Positions 50,430-59,491 of a DNA stretch of 64,000 bases are shown in pieces; position 1 is the stretch's first letter, and each line of letters starts with the position of its first letter. Under the pieces are notes generated by a model. That model saw nothing but the letters and a program-made list of their open reading frames with translations, was not told the DNA's origin and ran no database searches. Made by a program: the position numbers and the translations under genes. Location of the stretch: NCBI RefSeq assembly GCF_016917755.1, contig NZ_CP070326.1, positions 5,766,001 to 5,830,000 of the forward strand, written 5' to 3'. The stretch comes from Streptomyces noursei (lineage in GTDB: Bacteria; Actinomycetota; Actinomycetes; Streptomycetales; Streptomycetaceae).

Positions 50430-51392
50430 TCAGGGCAGGAGGAGCAGTTTGCCGGTGGTACGCCGCGATTCGAGGTCGGTGTGGGCGCGGGCGGCGTCCG
50501 CGAGCGGGTAGCGGCCGGTGACATGCGGGGTGAGCCGTCCCGTCAGGATCAGGTCGAAGACCTCCCCGGTCCGCTGGAGCAGGGCCTCGCGGGTGGCGAC
50601 GTGGTGGTGCACCACGGGGTAGGTCAGCAGGATGCTCTTGGGCAGGTCGGTGGGCCGCAGTGTCGGGACGCCCATGAACGGGCCGTAGTAGGCGTGCACC
50701 CCATGGGGGCGCAGGGCTGCCTGGGAGGAGCGGAAGGTTTCGGCGCCGCCGCCGTCGTAGACGACGTCGGCTCCCCGTCCGTCGGTCAGCTCCCTGACCT
50801 GCTCCTCGAAGCCGCCGCCGGAGTGGACGAGGACGTGGTCGGCGCCGGCCTCCTTCGCGACGGGTGCCTTCCCTTCTCGGGAGACCAGGCCGATCACCCG
50901 GCCACCGCGGGCACTGATCATCTGGGTGAGCAGCCGGCCGACGCCGCCCGCCGCGGCGTGCACCACGGCCGTGTCGCCCGGGCCGATCGGGTAGGTCTCC
51001 GTACTCAGGTGGCTGGCAGTCAGGCCCTGCATCATCACGGATGCGGCGGTCTCGTCACCGATGCCATCGGGCACCTTGACGAGCGAGTCCGCCGGGACGG
51101 CGAGGAACTCGGCGTAGCTGCCGGGATGGTAGAACCAGGCCACCCGGTCACCAACGGCCAAATCCCGGACTCCGTCGCCGAGTTCGACGACGTATCCCGT
51201 CCCCTCGACGCCGAGGACGGCCGGAGCCACCCAGCCCGGGCCACCCTCGGCACGGGCACCGACGTCCATGTAGTTCACGCCTGCGGCACCCAGCCGCACC
51301 AATGCCTCGCCCGGGCCGGGCACCGGATCCGGCAACTCGGTCCAGCGCATGACCTCAGGACCGCCGTGCTCCTCAATACGTATCGCATGCAT
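50430..51392 (-). CDS. NADPH:quinone oxidoreductase (zinc-independent MDR family)
   Basis: 320 residues from ATG 51392. Medium-chain dehydrogenase fold of the QOR branch: N-terminal MHAIRIEEHGGPEVMRW, VNYMDVGARAEGG, nucleotide-binding VVHAAAGGVGRLLTQM, DVVYDGGGAETF. No zinc-ligand cysteines. Catalyses reduction of quinones or enones. Upstream lies a palindrome suiting a TetR-type repressor. Confidence 0.92.
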   Translation of the reverse strand: MHAIRIEEHGGPEVMRWTELPDPVPGPGEALVRLGAAGVNYMDVGARAEGGPGWVAPAVLGVEGTGYVVELGDGVRDLAVGDRVAWFYHPGSYAEFLAVPADSLVKVPDGIGDETAASVMMQGLTASHLSTETYPIGPGDTAVVHAAAGGVGRLLTQMISARGGRVIGLVSREGKAPVAKEAGADHVLVHSGGGFEEQVRELTDGRGADVVYDGGGAETFRSSQAALRPHGVHAYYGPFMGVPTLRPTDLPKSILLTYPVVHHHVATREALLQRTGEVFDLILTGRLTPHVTGRYPLADAARAHTDLESRRTTGKLLLLP

Positions 51393-51459
51393 GGAATGAC
51401 GCCTTCCTGTGCGGGCTCATTGTGGGGAGGTGAACGGTCGGCACGTTAGGCGGCCAAAA

Positions 51460-51477
51460 ATGGACCGGCAAGTCCAT
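51460..51477. promoter_or_regulatory. Operator candidate upstream of the quinone oxidoreductase
   Basis: ATGGAC-CGGCAA-GTCCAT, 6-bp arms, 67 nt 5' of the start codon in an AT-richer patch. Possible binding site of the TetR regulator encoded at 49318-49920. Confidence 0.45.
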
Positions 51478-51769
51478 AATCGCGCTGTGGCAGAGGAGTT
51501 GGCCGCCCACTGTTGACCTGCGACAGTCCGCTGGAAGAAGCATGCTGATGCCAGCGACCACAAGCTGATCAGAGAACTCCGGTGACGGCGGAACCATGGA
51601 ATCCGTACTCCCGCCCACTGTCCGTGTGCGGAATCCGAGGTCCGGCATACGGGGCGCGCCCTGGGGCGTGCACGGCCGTGCGGAGAATTCCCCTCCCTGA
51701 AAGATCTGCTCCAGTCGCCCGAGTGGCAGGGCCAGTCTTGGGGAGGGAGCGGTTGCGGCGGACGGGGTT

Positions 51770-51934
51770 GTGCCCGGCGCGCCCGGTGCCGGGGACCCGC
51801 TGGTCGGCTGGGACGAGGACCTGCGAGTGGTTCGTGAACGGCTGCGCCTCGGGGCGGGCGGCGGCACGCTGCTACTGGCCGGAGAGGCCGGAGCAGGGAA
51901 GGGCGGTCTCCTGCTCGGGGTTGGCGGTGCGGGT
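51770..51934 (+). pseudogene. Remnant of a LuxR/AAA-type regulator N-terminus
   Basis: DPLVGWDEDLRVVRERLRLG then GGGTLLLAGEAGAGKGGLLL resembles the start of LAL-type LuxR regulators (LVGRDxEL ... GEAGAGKSRLL), with the Walker A Ser/Thr replaced by Gly. The match ends after about 55 codons. The rest of 51393-52137 shows no gene; a short plus frame reading QVLDYDFAAAVAAYSGQEFG ends near 52059 and is unidentified. Confidence 0.5.
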
Positions 51935-52137
51935 GCCGGCGGGCGTCTTGAGGACGCGCGGCAGGTGGACTGCAGGTGCTCGACTACGACTTCGCGGCCG
52001 CGGTCGCGGCGTACTCGGGCCAGGAGTTCGGTGAGACCGCTGGCTCTTTTCCGGACTAAAGCCCGACCAGTGATGGCGCGCGTACGGAGAGTGTTCCTAG
52101 TGGCGCGTGGTGATGGCTGTATCCGAGGAGGTCGGGC

Positions 52138-52944
52138 ATGGGTGACGGAGAGTCTGCGTCGGTGGCGCTGCGAGTCTTCGCCGGACAGTTGAAGCTTTTC
52201 CGCGAGCTGGCCGAGTTGAGCCGGGAGGAGCTGGGGCGGAAGTTGGGTTACGCGCCGCACACGATCAAGGCGTACGAACTGGGGCAGCGGATTCCGGGCG
52301 CGTCGACGGTGGAGCAGGCGGACGAGCTGCTGGGCGCGAGGGGCGTACTGAAGGCGGCAATTCCGCTGCTGGAGGAGGCGCAGTACCCGACGTTCTTCCG
52401 TGATGTCGCGAAACTGGAGCGGAAGTGTGTACGCCGATGCTCGTACGAGACGCTGGTCGTGCCGGGGCTGTTGCAGACGAAGGACTACGCGCGTGCGGTC
52501 TTCGAATCGCATGTCCCTGCCCTCACGGACGATGAGGTTGAACGCCTGGTCTCAGGCAGGCTCGAACGGCAGGGGCTACTCACGCGCGAGGACCGGCCGC
52601 CAGTGCACTTCATTGTCGAGCAGTGCGCGCTGGAGCGCCCGATCGGCGGCTGGAAAGTCCACCGTGAGCAGATGGCAAGCATCCTGGGGCGGCTACGGCT
52701 GCGCAATGTCTCCCTCCAGGTCATGCCGACGAACATTGAGGAACATCCATGCACCGACGGTCCGTTGGTCTTGCTGGAGATGCCCGATCCGCGCACGCTG
52801 GGCTACCTGGAGGGCCACGCGAGGAGCCAGCTCGTCTCCGACCGAAGGAGAGTCGCCGAACTCGTGGATCGCTATGCCATGATCCGTACGCAGGCTCTGT
52901 CCACCAGGGAATCCATTCAAATCATCGAGAAGTTGGCGGGGTAG
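52138..52944 (+). CDS. XRE-family regulator with DUF5753 domain
   Basis: 268 residues from ATG 52138, GGAGG upstream. Helix-turn-helix at residues about 13-65 (LFRELAELSREELGRKLGYA, HTIKAYELGQRIPG). DUF5753 follows (VVPGLLQTKDYARAVF, VHFIVEQCALERPIGG, LRNVSLQVMPTNIEEHPCTD). This is the WhiJ-like class of Streptomyces regulators, which work with small DUF397 partners such as the next gene. Confidence 0.93.
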   Translation: MGDGESASVALRVFAGQLKLFRELAELSREELGRKLGYAPHTIKAYELGQRIPGASTVEQADELLGARGVLKAAIPLLEEAQYPTFFRDVAKLERKCVRRCSYETLVVPGLLQTKDYARAVFESHVPALTDDEVERLVSGRLERQGLLTREDRPPVHFIVEQCALERPIGGWKVHREQMASILGRLRLRNVSLQVMPTNIEEHPCTDGPLVLLEMPDPRTLGYLEGHARSQLVSDRRRVAELVDRYAMIRTQALSTRESIQIIEKLAG

Positions 52945-52946
52945 GA

Positions 52947-53147
52947 ATGAACAGCGAACTGGTCTGGCGCAAGTCGAGCCACAGCAGCTCCTCCGGCGGC
53001 GAATGCGTCGAGGTCGCCACCAGCCCGGCCACCGCTCACGTCCTCATACGCGACTCCAAAGACAAGCCCGGCCCCCACCTCACCCTCACCCCCGCCGCCT
53101 GGACCGCCTTCGTTCGTTACGCCGCATCGGCGCCCGTGCGGCCGTAA
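52947..53147 (+). CDS. DUF397-family small protein
   Basis: 66 residues from ATG 52947, 2 nt after the regulator's stop. VWRKSSHSSSSGGECVEVA, VLIRDSKDKPGPHLTLTPAA and WTAFV are the family's signature. Together with the XRE-DUF5753 gene it forms the usual two-gene developmental or toxin-antitoxin-like module. Confidence 0.93.
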   Translation: MNSELVWRKSSHSSSSGGECVEVATSPATAHVLIRDSKDKPGPHLTLTPAAWTAFVRYAASAPVRP

Positions 53148-53194
53148 CGCGGGGCGCTCGCGCGTCGCGTATGCGGGGGCGCGGCATGGCAAGA

Positions 53195-53216
53195 AATCAT
53201 GCATGCGTGCTTGATT
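53195..53216. promoter_or_regulatory. 22-bp imperfect palindrome upstream of the catabolic cluster
   Basis: AATCATGCATG / CGTGCTTGATT: 9 of 11 positions of the half-sites are symmetric. It lies in an AT-rich patch 105 nt before the TIGR03084 gene, the first of the carboxylase operon. A candidate operator for the cluster's TetR protein (63163-63780). Confidence 0.5.
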
Positions 53217-53320
53217 GTTTCTCGGCGCGCTGCCACCCTCGGTTCTCGCATCACCGCAGCTGTCAACGTGCCCTGTCCGTAGGGGACATGGGCGTCCGGC
53301 GTGGATGAGGAGAGCGCGCG

Positions 53321-54124
53321 ATGGCCGATCCGCGGGAGGTTCGGGAGGTCCTGGCGGACCTACGGGCCGAGGGTGAGGAAGTCGACGGACTGGTGGCGGG
53401 GCTGCCGGAAGCGGAGTGGGGGCGGGCGACCCCGGCCGCCGGATGGAGCGTCGCGCACCAGATCGCACACCTGCTGTGGACGGACGAGCGGGCCGTGCAG
53501 TCCGCGGTCGACCCCGAGGGGTTCGGGCGGGAGGTGGCGGCGGCGCTCGCCTCGCCGGAGACGTTCGTGGACGAGGGGGCCGAGCGCGGGGCCCGACTGG
53601 CCCCCGCCGAGCTGCTGGCGCGGTGGCGGGCGAGCCGGGCGGAGCTGCTGGAGGTGCTGGCGGCGCAGCCCCCGGGCGCGAAGTTGCCCTGGTACGGGCC
53701 GCGGATGAGCGTGGCGTCGGTGGCCACCGGGCGGCTGATGGAGACCTGGGCGCACGGGCAGGACGTGGCGGACGCGCTGGGGGTGCGGCGGGTGCCGACC
53801 GCGCGGCTGCGGCACGTCGCCCGGATCGGGGTGCGGGCCAGGGGCTACGCGTACACGGTGCACGGGCTGACGCCGCCGGCCGAGGAGTTCCGGGTCGAGC
53901 TGGTCGGGCCCGGGGGCGAGGAGTGGGTGTTCGGGCCGGCGGGGGCCGCGCAGCGGGTGAGCGGGACGGCGTGGGACTTCTGCCTGTTGGTGACGCAGCG
54001 GGCGCATCGGGACGATGTCTCCCTGGTGGCGGTGGGGGCGGACGCCGAGCGGTGGCTGGGCATCGCGCAGTCCTTCGCGGGGCCGGCGGGGGCCGGGCGG
54101 GCGCCGGGAGAGGTACGGCGGTGA
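53321..54124 (+). CDS. TIGR03084-family (maleylpyruvate isomerase/DinB-like) metal-binding protein
   Basis: 267 residues from ATG 53321, with GAGGAG upstream. Four-helix DinB/mycothiol-dependent fold: AAGWSVAHQIAHLLWTDERA gives the first metal His, and RLMETWAHGQDVADALG carries the conserved WxHGxD motif. I recognise the TIGR03084 family, regularly next to AtuA-like and acyl-CoA carboxylase genes in actinobacteria. The reaction is unknown. Overlaps the next start (GTGA). Confidence 0.88.
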   Translation: MADPREVREVLADLRAEGEEVDGLVAGLPEAEWGRATPAAGWSVAHQIAHLLWTDERAVQSAVDPEGFGREVAAALASPETFVDEGAERGARLAPAELLARWRASRAELLEVLAAQPPGAKLPWYGPRMSVASVATGRLMETWAHGQDVADALGVRRVPTARLRHVARIGVRARGYAYTVHGLTPPAEEFRVELVGPGGEEWVFGPAGAAQRVSGTAWDFCLLVTQRAHRDDVSLVAVGADAERWLGIAQSFAGPAGAGRAPGEVRR

Positions 54125-55830
54125 CGGTGCGGGGGAGCGCCGCGCCGCTGCGGATCGGGAATGCCTCGGGGTTCTACGGCGACCGGTTCGAGGCCGTGCG
54201 GGAGATGCTGACCGGCGGGCCGCTGGACGTGCTGACCGGGGACTACCTCGCCGAGCTGACGATGCTGATCCTGGGGCGGGACCGGCTGAAGGACCCGCGG
54301 CTGGGGTACGCCAAGACCTTCCTGCGGCAGCTGGAGGAGGGGCTGGGGCTCGCCGTCGAGCGCGGCGTGAAGATCGTGACGAATGCGGGCGGGCTGCATC
54401 CGGCGGGACTGGCCGATGCCGTAAGGGAGTTGGGCGCACGGGTCGGCGTCCCGGTGCGGGTCGCGCACGTCGAGGGCGACGACCTGGTGGGGCGCGAGTG
54501 GGGCGAGGGGGTGCTCACCGCCAACGCCTACCTGGGCGGCGCGGGGATCGCGGCGTGCCTGCGGGGCGGGGCGGACGTCGTGGTCACCGGGCGGGTGACG
54601 GACGCGGCGCTGGTCAGCGGGCCGGCCGCGGCGCACTTCGGCTGGGCGGCGGACGACCACGACCGGTTGGCGGGAGCGGTGGTCGCGGGGCATGTGCTGG
54701 AGTGCGGGACGCAGGCGACGGGCGGGAACTACGCGTTCTTCGGCGAGTTGGGGGACGTGCGGCGTCCCGGGTTCCCACTGGCCGAGATCCACTCCGACGG
54801 CAGTGCCGTGATCACCAAGCACCCGGGGACCGGGGGCGCGGTCACGACGGGGACGGTGACCGCCCAGCTGCTCTACGAGACGGCGGGGGCGCGCTACCCG
54901 GGGCCGGACGTGACGGCGCGGCTGGACACCGTACGGCTGACGGAGGACGGACCGGACCGGGTGCGGATCGACGGGGTGCGGGGCGAGGCGCCACCGGCGA
55001 CGTTGAAGGTCGGGCTGACCCGGATGGGCGGCTGGCGCAACGAGGTGGTGTTCGTGCTCACCGGACTGGACATCGAGGCCAAGGCGCGGCTGGTGCAGGG
55101 TCAGTTGGAGGAGGCGCTGGAGCGCGCCGGGCGCCGTCCGAGGGAGGTGAGCTGGTCGCTGGCGCGGACCGACCACCAGGATGCCGGGGTGCAGGAGGAG
55201 GCGAGTGCGCTGCTGCGGCTGGTGGTGCGCGATCCGGACGCGGAGGCCGTGGGGCGGGCCGTGAGCGGGGCGGCGATCGAGCTGGCGCTGGCCAGTTACC
55301 CGGGTTTCCATGTGACGGCGCCGCCGGGCAAGGGCGCCCCGTACGGGGTGTTCGAGGCGGCGTACGCGGCGGCCGGGGACGTGCGGCAGGTGGCGGTGCT
55401 GCCGGACGGGGAGCGGGTGCGGATCGCGCCCGCGCCGGGGGCGGCGGGCGAGCCGGCCGCCGTGCCCGCGGAGCTGCCGGAGCCGTTGCCGGCGGGGCCG
55501 ACCCGGCGGGCGCCCCTGGGGCTCGTCGCCGGGGCCCGCAGCGGCGACAAGGGCGGGTCGGCGAACGTCGGGGTGTGGGTCCGGACGGACCGGGCGTGGC
55601 GGTGGCTCGCGCACGAGCTGACGGAGTCGAGAATCCGTCAACTCCTGCCGGAGACGGAGAAGTTGGCGGTGCGGCGGGAGGTCCTGCCCAATCTGCGGGC
55701 GCTGAACTTCACGGTGGACGGACTGCTCGGCGAGGGCGTCGCCTCGCAGGCCCGGTTCGATCCGCAGGCCAAGGCGCTGGGGGAGTGGCTGCGCTCCCGT
55801 CATGTGGAGATACCGGAGGAGTTGCTTTGA
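54121..55830 (+). CDS. Acyclic terpene utilisation AtuA-like (DUF1446) protein
   Basis: 569 residues from GTG 54121, overlapping the previous stop. Begins RIGNASGFYGDRFEAVREML; has VDVVVTGRVTDAALV-type motifs (GGADVVVTGRVTDAALVSGP) and CGTQATGGNYAFFGE, all typical of the AtuA/DUF1446 core. The C-terminal AGARSGDKGGSANVGVWV starts the appended AtuA-like ferredoxin-fold domain. AtuA is needed for citronellol/geraniol degradation in Pseudomonas, but its chemistry is unresolved. Coupled to the carboxylase genes. Confidence 0.9.
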   Translation: MTVRGSAAPLRIGNASGFYGDRFEAVREMLTGGPLDVLTGDYLAELTMLILGRDRLKDPRLGYAKTFLRQLEEGLGLAVERGVKIVTNAGGLHPAGLADAVRELGARVGVPVRVAHVEGDDLVGREWGEGVLTANAYLGGAGIAACLRGGADVVVTGRVTDAALVSGPAAAHFGWAADDHDRLAGAVVAGHVLECGTQATGGNYAFFGELGDVRRPGFPLAEIHSDGSAVITKHPGTGGAVTTGTVTAQLLYETAGARYPGPDVTARLDTVRLTEDGPDRVRIDGVRGEAPPATLKVGLTRMGGWRNEVVFVLTGLDIEAKARLVQGQLEEALERAGRRPREVSWSLARTDHQDAGVQEEASALLRLVVRDPDAEAVGRAVSGAAIELALASYPGFHVTAPPGKGAPYGVFEAAYAAAGDVRQVAVLPDGERVRIAPAPGAAGEPAAVPAELPEPLPAGPTRRAPLGLVAGARSGDKGGSANVGVWVRTDRAWRWLAHELTESRIRQLLPETEKLAVRREVLPNLRALNFTVDGLLGEGVASQARFDPQAKALGEWLRSRHVEIPEELL

Positions 55831-57425
55831 CCGTCCTGAGGAGCGCGCTGGACCCGACCGGTGACGAGTACGCCGAGCGGCGGGCGGCGATGCTGGAGAA
55901 GCTGGGGGAGGTGGCCGGCGAGCACGCCAAGGCGCTCGCCGGCGGCGGGGAGAAGTACGTCGCCCGGCACCGCGAGCGGGGCAAGCTGCTGGCCCGGGAG
56001 CGGATCGAGCTGCTGCTGGACCCCGATACGCCGTTCCTGGAGCTGTCGCCGCTCGCCGGGTGGGGCAGCGACTACGCGGTGGGGGCGTCGCTGGTCACCG
56101 GGATCGGGGTGATCGAGGGCGTGGAGTGCCTGATCACCGCGAACGATCCGACCGTGCGGGGCGGGGCGAGCAATCCGTGGACGCTCAAGAAGGCGCTGCG
56201 GGCCAACGAGATCGCGTTCGCCGATCGGCTGCCGGTGGTCAGCCTGGTGGAATCGGGCGGCGCCGACCTGCCGAGCCAGAAGGAGATCTTCATCCCCGGC
56301 GGGGCGCTCTTCAAGGACTTGACGCGACTGTCCGCCGCGGGCATTCCGACGGTGGCGGTGGTCTTCGGGAACTCGACGGCCGGGGGCGCATACGTCCCCG
56401 GGATGTCGGACCACGTGATCATGGTGAAGGAGCGGGCCAAGGTCTTCCTCGGCGGGCCGCCGCTGGTGAAGATGGCGACCGGCGAGGAGAGCGACGACGA
56501 GTCGCTGGGCGGGGCCGAGATGCACGCCAGGACCTCGGGGCTCGCGGACTACTTCGCGGTCGACGAACCGGATGCGCTGCGACAGGCGCGCCGGGTGGTG
56601 GCCCGGCTCAACTGGCGCAAGGCGCACCCCGATCCGGGCCCGGCCGCGCCGCCGAAGTACGACCAGGAGGAGCTGCTGGGGATCGTCCCGGGCGACCTCA
56701 AGGCGCCGTTCGATCCGCGCGAGGTGATCGCCCGGATCGTCGACGGATCGGACTTCGACGAGTTCAAGCCGCTGTACGGGCCGAGCCTGGCGACGGGGTG
56801 GGCGGAGCTGCACGGCTATCCGGTCGGCATCCTCGCCAACGCGCAGGGCGTGCTGTTCAGCGCGGAGAGCCAGAAGGCCGCGCAGTTCATCCAGTTGGCC
56901 AACCAGCGGGACATCCCGTTGATCTTCCTGCACAACACCACCGGCTACATGGTCGGCAAGGAGTACGAACAGGGCGGCATCATCAAGCACGGCGCGATGA
57001 TGATCAACGCGGTGTCGAACTCGCGGGTGCCGCACCTCTCGGTGCTGATGGGCGCGTCGTACGGGGCCGGGCACTACGGGATGTGCGGCCGGGCCTACGA
57101 CCCGCGGTTCCTGTTCGCCTGGCCGAGCGCCAAGTCGGCGGTGATGGGGCCGCAGCAGCTCGCCGGGGTGCTCTCCATCGTGGCGCGGGCCTCCGCCGCC
57201 GCGAAGGGGCAGCCGTACGACGAGGCGGGCGACGCGGCGCTGCGCGCCATGGTGGAGCAGCAGATCGAGGCCGAGTCGCTGCCGATGTTCCTGTCCGGGC
57301 GGCTGTACGACGACGGCGTCATCGACCCGCGCGACACCCGCACCGTCCTCGGCCTGTGCCTGTCCGCCGTCCACACCGCGCCGGTCGAGGGCGCGCGGGG
57401 CGGCTTCGGCGTCTTCCGGATGTGA
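55827..57425 (+). CDS. Acyl-CoA carboxylase beta (carboxyltransferase) subunit
   Basis: 532 residues from TTG 55827, overlapping the AtuA stop (TTGA), with GGAGGA upstream. Crotonase-fold duplicated domains: N-half RERGKLLARERIELLLDPDT and NDPTVRGGASNP; oxyanion-hole regions GNSTAGGAYVPGMSD and GASYGAGHYGMCGRAYDPRF. Length and the YxAGxY-type motifs put it with methylcrotonyl/geranyl-CoA carboxylase beta rather than the propionyl-CoA enzyme. Transfers CO2 from biotin to the acyl-CoA. Confidence 0.93.
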   Translation: MTVLRSALDPTGDEYAERRAAMLEKLGEVAGEHAKALAGGGEKYVARHRERGKLLARERIELLLDPDTPFLELSPLAGWGSDYAVGASLVTGIGVIEGVECLITANDPTVRGGASNPWTLKKALRANEIAFADRLPVVSLVESGGADLPSQKEIFIPGGALFKDLTRLSAAGIPTVAVVFGNSTAGGAYVPGMSDHVIMVKERAKVFLGGPPLVKMATGEESDDESLGGAEMHARTSGLADYFAVDEPDALRQARRVVARLNWRKAHPDPGPAAPPKYDQEELLGIVPGDLKAPFDPREVIARIVDGSDFDEFKPLYGPSLATGWAELHGYPVGILANAQGVLFSAESQKAAQFIQLANQRDIPLIFLHNTTGYMVGKEYEQGGIIKHGAMMINAVSNSRVPHLSVLMGASYGAGHYGMCGRAYDPRFLFAWPSAKSAVMGPQQLAGVLSIVARASAAAKGQPYDEAGDAALRAMVEQQIEAESLPMFLSGRLYDDGVIDPRDTRTVLGLCLSAVHTAPVEGARGGFGVFRM

Positions 57426-57439
57426 GGGGTGAGGTTCCT

Positions 57440-59419
57440 GTGACAACGATCGATTCCGGGGCCGCGACCACGGCCGAGGGCGGGGAGGACTTCGTGGAGA
57501 TCCGTTCGGTGCTCGTCGCCAACCGCGGCGAGATCGCCCGCCGCATCTTCCGCACCTGCCGCGAACGGGGCATCGCCACCGTCGCGGTGTACTCCGACGC
57601 GGACGCCGGGGCCGCGCACGTACGCGAGGCGGACGTCGCGGTCCGGCTGCCCGGCGAGGCGCCCGCGGAGACCTATCTGCGCGGCGAGCTGATCGTGAAG
57701 GCGGCGCTGGCGGCCGGGGCGGACGCGGTCCACCCGGGGTACGGGTTCCTCTCCGAGAGCGACGCGTTCGCCGCCGCGGTGGCGGACGCGGGACTGGTGT
57801 GGATCGGGCCGCCGCCGGCCGCCATCGCGGCGATGGCCTCCAAGACCCGCGCCAAGGAGCTGATGGCGGCGGCCGGGGTGCCGCTGCTGGCGCCGGTCGA
57901 TCCGGCCGCGGCCACCGCCGGGGACCTGCCGCTGCTGGTGAAGGCGGCGGCCGGCGGGGGCGGGCGCGGTATGCGCATCGTCCGCGAACTGTCTGTGTTG
58001 GACGGCGAGTTGGCGTCGGCGCGGGCCGAGGCGATCGCCGCGTTCGGGGACGGCGAGGTGTTCGTCGAGCCGTACGTCGAGGGCGGGCGGCACGTCGAGG
58101 TGCAGGTCCTCGCCGACGCCCACGGCAACGTCTGGACGCTCGGCACCCGCGACTGCTCCCTCCAGCGGCGCCACCAGAAGGTCATCGAGGAGGCCCCGGC
58201 GCCCGGCCTGCCCGAGGTGCTCCGGGACACCCTGCACCGGGCCGCCGCGCAGGCCGCGCGGGCCATCGACTACCGGGGCGCGGGCACCGTCGAGTTCCTG
58301 GTGCCTCCCGCCGCCTCCGGCGAGGGGACCGCCGCCTCCGGCCGGGCGTACTTCCTGGAGATGAACACCCGCCTCCAGGTGGAGCACCCGGTCACCGAGG
58401 AGATCTACCGGATCGACCTGGTGGCCCTGCAGATCGCCGTCGCCGAGGGCCGGCCGCTGCCCGCCGCGCTGCCCGCGCCGCACGGCCACGCCGTCGAGGC
58501 CCGGCTCTACGCGGAGGACCCCGCGGCCGACTGGCAGCCGCAGACCGGCACCGTGCACCGGATCGCCGTACCGGACGGCGTCCGGCTGGACTCCGGCGTG
58601 ACCGACGGCGACACCGTCACCGTCCACTACGACCCGATGCTGGCCAAGGTGATCGCCTGGGCGCCCACCCGCGCCGAGGCCGTGCGCAAGCTGGCCGGCG
58701 CCCTGGAACGGGCCCGCATCCACGGCCCGGTCACCAACCGCGAGCTGCTGGTCCGCTCGCTGCGGCACCCGGAGTTCGCCGCCACCACCGGGCTGGACAC
58801 CGGGTTCTACGACCGCAACCTCGGCGCCCTGACCGCGGCGGAGGCCGCCGGGGACGGGCTGTGCGCGCTGGCCGCCGCGCTCGCCGACGCCCACGGCCGC
58901 TCCCGCTTCGGGGGCTTCCGCAACGTCCCCGCCGGCCCGCAGGTCAAGAGCTTCGCCCGCGCGGGCACCACGCACGAGGTGCGCTACCGGCTCGGGCGCG
59001 AGGGACTGGACGCCGCGGACTTCCCCGGCGTCCGACTGGTCGCCCTGGCGGCGGACGAGGTGGTGCTGGACGTCGACGGGCTGCGCCGGACGTTCGCGGT
59101 CGCCCGCTACGGCGACCAGGTCCACGTCGACTCGCCCCTGGGTGCCCGCACCCTCACCGCGCTGCCCCGTTTTCCCGACCCCACCGCCCGTACGGAGCCC
59201 GGTTCGCTGCTCGCCCCGATGCCCGGCACGGTCGTCCGGATCGCGGACGGGCTGGCCGAGGGCGACCGCGTCGAGGCCGGCCAGCCGCTGCTGTGGCTGG
59301 AGGCCATGAAGATGGAGCACAAGATCACCGCACCGGCGGCCGGCACCCTGACCGCCCTCCCCGCCCGTACGGGCCGGCAGGTCGAGGTGGGCACCCTGCT
59401 CGCCGTCGTCGCCGACTGA
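57440..59419 (+). CDS. Acyl-CoA carboxylase alpha subunit (biotin carboxylase + BCCP)
   Basis: 659 residues from GTG 57440, with GAGGT upstream. Biotin carboxylase: VLVANRGEIARRIFRTCRER, HPGYGFLSE, ATP-grasp AAAGGGGRGMRIV, and EMNTRLQVEHPVTE. The C-terminal biotinyl domain has the lysine in WLEAMKMEHKI. Forms the holoenzyme with the beta subunit encoded 14 nt upstream. Confidence 0.95.
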   Translation: MTTIDSGAATTAEGGEDFVEIRSVLVANRGEIARRIFRTCRERGIATVAVYSDADAGAAHVREADVAVRLPGEAPAETYLRGELIVKAALAAGADAVHPGYGFLSESDAFAAAVADAGLVWIGPPPAAIAAMASKTRAKELMAAAGVPLLAPVDPAAATAGDLPLLVKAAAGGGGRGMRIVRELSVLDGELASARAEAIAAFGDGEVFVEPYVEGGRHVEVQVLADAHGNVWTLGTRDCSLQRRHQKVIEEAPAPGLPEVLRDTLHRAAAQAARAIDYRGAGTVEFLVPPAASGEGTAASGRAYFLEMNTRLQVEHPVTEEIYRIDLVALQIAVAEGRPLPAALPAPHGHAVEARLYAEDPAADWQPQTGTVHRIAVPDGVRLDSGVTDGDTVTVHYDPMLAKVIAWAPTRAEAVRKLAGALERARIHGPVTNRELLVRSLRHPEFAATTGLDTGFYDRNLGALTAAEAAGDGLCALAAALADAHGRSRFGGFRNVPAGPQVKSFARAGTTHEVRYRLGREGLDAADFPGVRLVALAADEVVLDVDGLRRTFAVARYGDQVHVDSPLGARTLTALPRFPDPTARTEPGSLLAPMPGTVVRIADGLAEGDRVEAGQPLLWLEAMKMEHKITAPAAGTLTALPARTGRQVEVGTLLAVVAD

Positions 59420-59491
59420 CGCCGGGGCGCACCCGGCGCACCCGCCCCACCCGTTACCCGCAGGCACTCACTCACCGCCCCAGGAGCCGTC

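Noticed and set aside
49921..50430. Protein-coding genes in the spacer between the TetR and oxidoreductase genes
   Set aside because: Overlapping frames on both strands share similar peptides only because of the long inverted repeat; no start, Shine-Dalgarno or family match supports a gene.
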